DNA of 10,811 nt, from positions 1 to 10,811 of the forward strand of contig CAZMCI010000034.1 in the NCBI GenBank assembly GCA_964564905.1, read 5' to 3'. Within the stretch, counting starts at the first letter, position 1. Each line of letters starts with the position of its first letter. The stretch is from B75-G9 sp964564905. GTDB taxonomy: Archaea; Hadarchaeota; Hadarchaeia; Hadarchaeales; Hadarchaeaceae. Under the pieces are notes generated by a model, which ran no database searches, had not been told where the DNA came from, and worked only from the letters and a program-made list of their open reading frames with translations. Of this stretch, positions 6,468 to 10,811 are shown piece by piece. A program made the translations under genes and the position numbers.

Positions 6468-7517
6468 GTGGCTTCACTCACGGAAAAGAAAACCGCATAC
6501 CTTTTCCTGCTCCTCCCACTGGTGTGTGTCGGGTTCATCCTATTCACGATCGGGTACCTCGTCGTGTCCAGTTTCACTTCAGGGGGAACATTTGTCGGAT
6601 TTCAGAATTTTACAAAGCTTTTCACGAGCGATCCGTACTTCTGGCCAGCGCTGTGGCACAATATCTTCTGGATGATATGGGCGGTGATCGTCCCGATCGG
6701 AATAGGGCTCGTGTTTGCGATCCTCCTGAGCAGGAATATTCGAGGTGAAAAAATATTCAAGGGCGTAATCTACTTCCCCGCCCTGCTCGCGGGTGCCACG
6801 ATCGGGGTGATATGGAACTGGTTCTATCTGCCGGAGGATTATGGTGTCCTGAACTCCATCCTGGGTAAGTTGGGATTGTCAAGTCTGGCGAACCCCAATA
6901 AGCTGTGGATAAACGATCCCAGTTCTCCCGTCCCGTTCCTGTGGCTGATCACGATTCCCATCTTGATGACCTCAATAGGTCTGATGGTCCTGTCGTTCCG
7001 TCCGAAGATATCGAAATTTAGTTTTGTGGGTGTGTGCGTGGGCTTGGGCGCAGTTTTTCCCCTCGTTCTTCATTTCACCGGCATGGTTTCCACCTCGCTT
7101 ATCTCCATTTTGCTCGCCTCCAGTTGGGCTGGATCGGCCATCTCGATGGTAATGTTCCTGGCCGGAATGCAGAGCATACCGCGAAGTCAGCTAGAGGCTG
7201 CCAAGATAGATGGCGCTTCAGAAGCCCAGACTCTCCGGCACGTAATATTGCCCGCCCTCAAACCCATATTCATAATTTTAATCATTCTTTCCGCCATCAG
7301 CTCTATGAAGGCATTCGATATAGTGTACACGCTGGCCGGTGCCGAAGGTGGGGCAGGTCATCATGCGGCCGATGTCCTTGCGCTTTATACCTATAGGGAA
7401 TTGAAGGTCGGGGATTACGGATATGCTAGCACCATAGGGCTTGTCGGTATTTTGGTCACGATGATACCGGTGATCATCTATTTGATGTGGATCCGCAGGA
7501 GGGAGGCGGAAGAATGA
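6468..7517 (+). CDS. ABC sugar transporter permease, MalF-type (CUT1)
   Basis: This 349-aa membrane protein starts at GTG 6468, just upstream of the first helix (residues 10-36). The binding-protein-dependent permease signature is EAAKIDGASEAQTLRHVILPAL (EAA loop, from residue 243), which contacts the ABC ATPase. The usual context surrounds it: NIFWMIWAVIVPIGIGLVFA, YFPALLAGATIGVIWNWFY, MVMFLAGMQSIP before the loop, and a C-terminal helix ending in WIRRREAEE. Typical MalF-like CUT1 permeases of this class have six helices and ~290-310 residues. This one carries about 50 extra residues (~157-206) that look like two more membrane helices between helix 3 and the EAA-side helices. The end overlaps the next gene by 4 nt (ATGA), indicating coupled translation. 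It works with the partner permease to import the sugar held by the upstream binding protein. Confidence 0.9.
   Translation: MASLTEKKTAYLFLLLPLVCVGFILFTIGYLVVSSFTSGGTFVGFQNFTKLFTSDPYFWPALWHNIFWMIWAVIVPIGIGLVFAILLSRNIRGEKIFKGVIYFPALLAGATIGVIWNWFYLPEDYGVLNSILGKLGLSSLANPNKLWINDPSSPVPFLWLITIPILMTSIGLMVLSFRPKISKFSFVGVCVGLGAVFPLVLHFTGMVSTSLISILLASSWAGSAISMVMFLAGMQSIPRSQLEAAKIDGASEAQTLRHVILPALKPIFIILIILSAISSMKAFDIVYTLAGAEGGAGHHAADVLALYTYRELKVGDYGYASTIGLVGILVTMIPVIIYLMWIRRREAEE
7499..7503 (+). promoter_or_regulatory. Shine-Dalgarno site fixing the second permease start
   Basis: A purine-rich GGAGGGAGGCGGAAGA stretch lies immediately before ATG 7514, giving strong matches to the archaeal anti-Shine-Dalgarno core. 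The ATG overlaps the upstream stop as ATGA. This favours 7514 over the in-frame ATG at 7487, which would place the start 31 nt inside the previous gene. Confidence 0.6.
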
Positions 7518-8359
7518 GGATATCGTTCAACTGGAGAAGGTTCTCTCTATATGCGGCGATAATTATACTGTGTCTGGTCTGGATACTTCCGCTTCTCACC
7601 GTGGTCTTCGCTTCCTTCAAAACCGAGGCCGAGATTAAGACCACCTCCCCCCTTTCTCCTCCGTCCAGCCTGTTCACGGGGAACTACCTGGAGAGCCTTA
7701 CCGAGGGTAGCCCACCGATAGGCACGGCTTTTAAAAACACCCTGATAATAACAGTACCTGCTGTGGCCGGGTCCATATTTTTGGGGGCATTGGCGGCATA
7801 TCCTCTTTCCAGGTTGAGGTTCAGGGGGAGCGTCTACATTTACATGCTTCTGATATTCGGGATGATGTTCCCGTACCAATTGGTCATGGTTCCCCTTTAT
7901 CAAACCGCAAGTGCGCTTGGGCTGTATCAGTCAATAGTGGGAAATTACACAGCGGTGATCTTGGCCCACATAGTTTTCGGGGTACCCTTCTGCGCGTTCA
8001 TCCTGAGAAACTTTTTCAGGGGGATACCTCGCTCGTTGCAGGATGCAGCGATGATAGATGGTTGTTCCCACTTCTCGTTCTTCTGGAAGGTATTGCTGCC
8101 GTTGGCCCTTCCGGCTCTTGCGGTGTTGGCTTTGCTCCAGTTTACCGGGATATACAATGACATGCTCTGGGCCCTGGTGCTGATGCCTAGGGTGGAGACA
8201 TACCCGATAGCGACGACGCTGGCGAGTCTTTCCACCACATCCGGAACCTCGTACGGAATCCTCACCGCGGCGGGTTTCTTGGCGGTCATCCCCACGCTTC
8301 TGCTCTTCGTGTTTTTGCAAAAATACTTCTTGAAAGGTCTGGCAGCGGTCGGCCAATGA
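7514..8359 (+). CDS. ABC sugar transporter permease, MalG-type (CUT1)
   Basis: The chosen start is ATG 7514 (281 aa), giving MRISFNWRRFSLYAAIIILC; the alternative ATG 7487 adds nine unlikely hydrophilic residues. The layout is that of MalG-like permeases: helix 1 ending LLTVVFASFKTEAEI, then NYLES, FKNTLIITVPAVAGSIFLGALAAYPLSR, MMFPYQLVMVPLY, and the EAA loop (residues ~176-200, SLQDAAMIDGCSHFSFFWKVLLPL). In that loop the usual Glu is Asp. C-terminal features are NDMLWALVLM and FLQKYFLKGLAAVGQ, the latter close to the common ending RYFVRGLTAGAVKG. It completes the heterodimeric channel with the preceding gene. No MalK/MsiK-type ATPase gene follows: the next gene is on the opposite strand, 9 nt away. 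The ATPase must lie elsewhere, as happens where one ATPase serves several importers. Confidence 0.92.
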   Translation: MRISFNWRRFSLYAAIIILCLVWILPLLTVVFASFKTEAEIKTTSPLSPPSSLFTGNYLESLTEGSPPIGTAFKNTLIITVPAVAGSIFLGALAAYPLSRLRFRGSVYIYMLLIFGMMFPYQLVMVPLYQTASALGLYQSIVGNYTAVILAHIVFGVPFCAFILRNFFRGIPRSLQDAAMIDGCSHFSFFWKVLLPLALPALAVLALLQFTGIYNDMLWALVLMPRVETYPIATTLASLSTTSGTSYGILTAAGFLAVIPTLLLFVFLQKYFLKGLAAVGQ

Positions 8360-8368
8360 TTCAGCGTC

Positions 8369-10750
8369 TCATCCCATTTCTACCCTTACGTGGTGGATTT
8401 TTCCATCACGCAAGTCCGGCAGATATGGTTCCCTCAACGGTTTTCCGTCGAGAGTTACCTTCTTCACACCACACTCGACATGTTTTGGATTTTTTATCTC
8501 TATCTCGTACTTCGTTTTCCTGTAACGCCGCAGGATTTTGAGCTCTCCCCACTTTTTCGGAATGCAAGGATCTATCAGCAAACCCTTTTCAGTCGGTCTT
8601 ATGCCTAGAATCCATTCCGTGCTGACCTTGAATAACCACGCCGCGGAGCCTGAATACCACGTCCAGCTGCCCCTTCCGAAAAGAGGCGACTGAGGACCGT
8701 CCGTGTTTCCGGGGAGGGCGTATGGTTCTCCTTGGTAGGTATCGGCATCCAGCCCTCGCTTGGGCGGAGACATACGGGAATACACATCGAAGGCTTTATC
8801 TCCCCGTCTTAATTTGCAATAGGCCAGTATCGCCCACACCGCCGCATGGGTGTACACTCCTCCGTTTTCGCGCATCCCTGGGGCATACCTAGTGATGTAT
8901 CCGATCGATTCGTCCGGGTGGGTATAGGCAGGATGGAGCAGCAGAGGACCGAAATCCCTCATGAGGTATCTCTCTACGGACTCCATTGCCTTTTTTGCAC
9001 GATCCGGCGGTGCGGTCTCGTTTATTACGCTCCATGTTTGGGCGTTGAGGTATATCTTTCCCTCCCTGCAGCTGGAACTTCCTATAAGTTTTCCGTCATC
9101 ACGAGAAGCTCTCCAATACCACGATCCGTCCCACCCCCATCTGTTGATGGCCTTCTTTAATTTCTCCGCCTGCCGCTTCATGTGGGAGGCTTTTTTTCCG
9201 TCTCTCATTCTCCTGCAGACCTCGGCGAAGTCCTTTAGGATCCCGTATAGGAAGTGCCCCAGCCAGACGGATTCTCCCCTCCATTTTATCCCCACGGCGC
9301 TTAGTCCGTCGTTCCAGTCGCCGGAGCCTATCAGCGGAAGCCCTCTGGAGCTAAGCCTGGAGAGAGCGAGTTTTATGGCTTTCACGCAGTGTTCGTACAG
9401 GGAGGCTTCCCCACCATCCACGTATGGAACCTTCTCCCTAAGGATGGAATAATCTCCAGTTTCAGCGAGGTATGAAAGTGTGACGTATGGGAGCCACAGC
9501 ATATTATCGCTTATGTTTGTTCTGGCCCCCATTTCTGTCAGCGGATGCCACCAGTGATAAACGCTCCCGTCTTTGAACTGGTGTTTGGCATGTAGCAGGA
9601 TCTGATCTCTCGTGAGCTCCGGTTTCAGGGGCAAGGTGAGCAGACTGCTCTGGAGTTGATCTCTGAAACCGTATCCTCCGGAACACTGGTAATACCCGGT
9701 ACGTGCCCACATATGCGCTGATATCGCCTGATATTTGAGCCAATAGTTCGTCATCAGATCAAATGCAGGATCCGGCGTCTCGACCATCACTCCGGAGATC
9801 ATGTCGTCCCAGAATGCCACGGTTTTTTGAAACGCTTTATTTGCTTCGTTGACCGACCTGTACTTTTTGATGAGGTGCTCCCCATTATCATCGAAGCATC
9901 CTCCCAGGGTGAATACCAAACTCCTCTCTTCGTTTGGCTTCAGCTTAAGCTTGACGTGTAGACTGGCGATGTCGTCGTGGACTTTCCCCACCTCGTTGCT
10001 CAGAGCTCCGTTCTTTACAGCGGCCGGAGCTTCTAAGCTGCCGTATACTCCTAAAAACCCCAGCTTGCTTCCCTCATAACCGCTGGGTTTCACGTTCACG
10101 CTGTGAAACGCTTGGAGCGCCACCTCTGGCTTGCCAGTGCTGATGTAGCCGGGGACGGGGAGCGGACGTTTCTTGCCATATATGCTGTGAAGGTCTTCGT
10201 GATATTCGGTTTCGATGAATGTTCGGTGAAACTCCCTGTGGGTCTCCATTCCGTTGCCCAGACACCACTCTAGGTAAGTGAAGAGGCTTATCTCCCGGGG
10301 TCTTTCGGAAAGATTTTTCAGGGACACCTTCCATATCTCCAGCGGTTCATCTGGTGGGACAAATACCAGCATTGCGCTTTCGATGTCCTTATTCTGGCTC
10401 GTGATGCGAGTATACCCAATCCCGTGGACAACTTCGTATTTTTTGAATTTTGGACGGCATGGTTTCCATCCCAGCGACCAGAAATTACCAGTTTGGTCAT
10501 CTCGCAGATAGATGTATTTTCCATAGTCATCTCTGATCAGATCCTGGTGCCAGGTATTGATCCGTGCGAGCGCGGAGTTGCCCCTCCAACTGAACCCGCT
10601 TCCGGTTTGGGAGATCACAAGTCCGTGGTCTCCGTTACATATGACATTCACCCAGGGAGTCGGCGTGTCCGGCCTAAAAATTATGAATTCTCTCCCATCG
10701 CTCGAGAAGCAACCGTACTTATTTCCGAAAATTTGGTCTTTTTTCGTCAT
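8369..10750 (-). CDS. GH94 glycoside phosphorylase, beta-1,2-glucan-type subgroup suspected
   Basis: This 793-aa protein starts at ATG 10750 with AGGT 7 nt upstream. It has no signal peptide, so it should act in the cytoplasm. The whole GH94 fold is present: N-terminal beta-sandwich (FRPDTPTPWVNVICNGDHGLVISQTGSGFSW, IYLRDDQTG), alpha/alpha-barrel, and C-terminal sandwich (LLIDPCIPKKW). GSGDWNDGL (D478, D481) is the segment carrying the general-acid Asp. R363 (GYGFRDQLQ), H635 (GVYTHAAVW) and S700-G701 (WYSGSAAW) fit the phosphate-binding positions known from chitobiose phosphorylase. HWWHP...RTNISDNMLWLPYV and RGESVWLGHFL match the GH94 domain of cyclic beta-1,2-glucan synthase and 1,2-beta-oligoglucan phosphorylase better than cellobiose or chitobiose enzymes. 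Characterised oligoglucan phosphorylases are larger, about 1,100 aa. The reaction is reversible phosphorolysis giving alpha-glucose 1-phosphate. The family is near certain; the linkage is inferred. Confidence 0.93.
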   Translation of the reverse strand: MTKKDQIFGNKYGCFSSDGREFIIFRPDTPTPWVNVICNGDHGLVISQTGSGFSWRGNSALARINTWHQDLIRDDYGKYIYLRDDQTGNFWSLGWKPCRPKFKKYEVVHGIGYTRITSQNKDIESAMLVFVPPDEPLEIWKVSLKNLSERPREISLFTYLEWCLGNGMETHREFHRTFIETEYHEDLHSIYGKKRPLPVPGYISTGKPEVALQAFHSVNVKPSGYEGSKLGFLGVYGSLEAPAAVKNGALSNEVGKVHDDIASLHVKLKLKPNEERSLVFTLGGCFDDNGEHLIKKYRSVNEANKAFQKTVAFWDDMISGVMVETPDPAFDLMTNYWLKYQAISAHMWARTGYYQCSGGYGFRDQLQSSLLTLPLKPELTRDQILLHAKHQFKDGSVYHWWHPLTEMGARTNISDNMLWLPYVTLSYLAETGDYSILREKVPYVDGGEASLYEHCVKAIKLALSRLSSRGLPLIGSGDWNDGLSAVGIKWRGESVWLGHFLYGILKDFAEVCRRMRDGKKASHMKRQAEKLKKAINRWGWDGSWYWRASRDDGKLIGSSSCREGKIYLNAQTWSVINETAPPDRAKKAMESVERYLMRDFGPLLLHPAYTHPDESIGYITRYAPGMRENGGVYTHAAVWAILAYCKLRRGDKAFDVYSRMSPPKRGLDADTYQGEPYALPGNTDGPQSPLFGRGSWTWYSGSAAWLFKVSTEWILGIRPTEKGLLIDPCIPKKWGELKILRRYRKTKYEIEIKNPKHVECGVKKVTLDGKPLREPYLPDLRDGKIHHVRVEMG
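8391..8408 (+). terminator. Hairpin with T-run that may end the transporter transcript
   Basis: TGGTGGA (8391-8397) pairs with TCCATCA (8402-8408), one pair being G-U, around a TTTT loop. The T5 run at 8398-8402 starts 38 nt past the permease stop. It lies inside the 3' end of the convergent phosphorylase gene, so any terminator role is shared with coding sequence. It is a candidate only. Confidence 0.3.
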
Positions 10751-10790
10751 CGTTTCTACCTTCAGTTCTTTAATAAAAGCGTTTGACAGT

Positions 10791-10800
10791 CCTTTAAAGA
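10791..10800 (-). promoter_or_regulatory. TATA-like element of the phosphorylase gene
   Basis: On the minus strand this reads TCTTTAAAGG, centred about 45 nt before ATG 10750. Transcription from here would leave a leader of about 19 nt containing the AGGT Shine-Dalgarno-like motif (10761-10758). A second AT-rich stretch, CTTTTATTAAAG near 10768-10779, is too close to the start to serve unless the mRNA is leaderless. The phosphorylase thus appears to be transcribed separately from the transporter. Confidence 0.45.
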
Positions 10801-10811
10801 CTTATGTGAAT

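Noticed and set aside
7487..7513. ATG at 7487 as start of the second permease
   Set aside because: ATG 7514 has a strong purine-rich Shine-Dalgarno tract and the usual ATGA overlap. The extra nine residues (MDPQEGGGR) look like translated Shine-Dalgarno region.
8961..9452. Plus-strand open frame of 163 codons inside the GH94 gene
   Set aside because: It lies antisense to conserved GH94 motifs including GSGDWNDGL; its Phe/Ser/Pro-rich translation is typical of a shadow frame.
1..10811. CRISPR arrays, tRNA or rRNA genes, insertion sequences and long direct repeats
   Set aside because: I saw no regularly spaced repeats, cloverleaf candidates, transposase motifs or terminal inverted repeats. 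Nearly all of the window is explained by seven genes and short spacers.

Overview
The window looks like a piece of a thermophilic archaeal chromosome (inference). AT-rich TATA-type elements such as TTTTAAAT and TTTTTAAAT sit 27-45 nt upstream of the likely starts. Some of those starts appear leaderless or nearly so. Bacterial -35/-10 pairs are not evident, arginine is often AGG/AGA, and T-tracts follow genes. I cannot assign a phylum from the sequence. The content is a compact set of genes for capturing, cutting, importing and phosphorolysing a polysaccharide or oligosaccharide.

Left part (1-5047), cell surface. A 5'-truncated gene (to 1094) encodes the end of a glucoamylase-like (Pfam PF10091 / GH144-type) enzyme plus a beta-sandwich module. 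Convergent to it, on the minus strand (1162-1974), is a 270-aa membrane-anchored protein with an archaeal-pilin-like N-terminus and a carbohydrate-binding-like beta-sandwich. Divergent from that is a large anchored protein of about 964 aa (2153-5047). It carries a glucodextranase-C-terminal-like module, a complete PF10091/GH144-type catalytic domain and a C-terminal CBM9-like module. The 178-bp divergent promoter region holds a perfect 7-bp inverted repeat around a TTTAAA core.

Right part (5096-10750), uptake and intracellular cleavage. A family-1 solute-binding protein and two MalF/MalG-type permeases form a CUT1-type ABC importer on the plus strand. No ATPase gene is present in the window. 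Convergent to the permeases is a cytoplasmic GH94 glycoside phosphorylase (793 aa). Its motifs resemble the GH94 domain of cyclic beta-1,2-glucan synthase and 1,2-beta-oligoglucan phosphorylase more than cellobiose or chitobiose phosphorylase.

The genes fit one scheme: bind and cut glucan at the surface, import oligosaccharides by the ABC system, and release sugar 1-phosphate by phosphorolysis inside the cell. PF10091/GH144-type and GH94 domains co-occur in beta-1,2-glucan metabolism, and both are present in cyclic beta-1,2-glucan synthase. The best guess at a substrate is therefore beta-1,2-glucan or sophorooligosaccharides. This is inference; the sequence alone does not fix the linkage.
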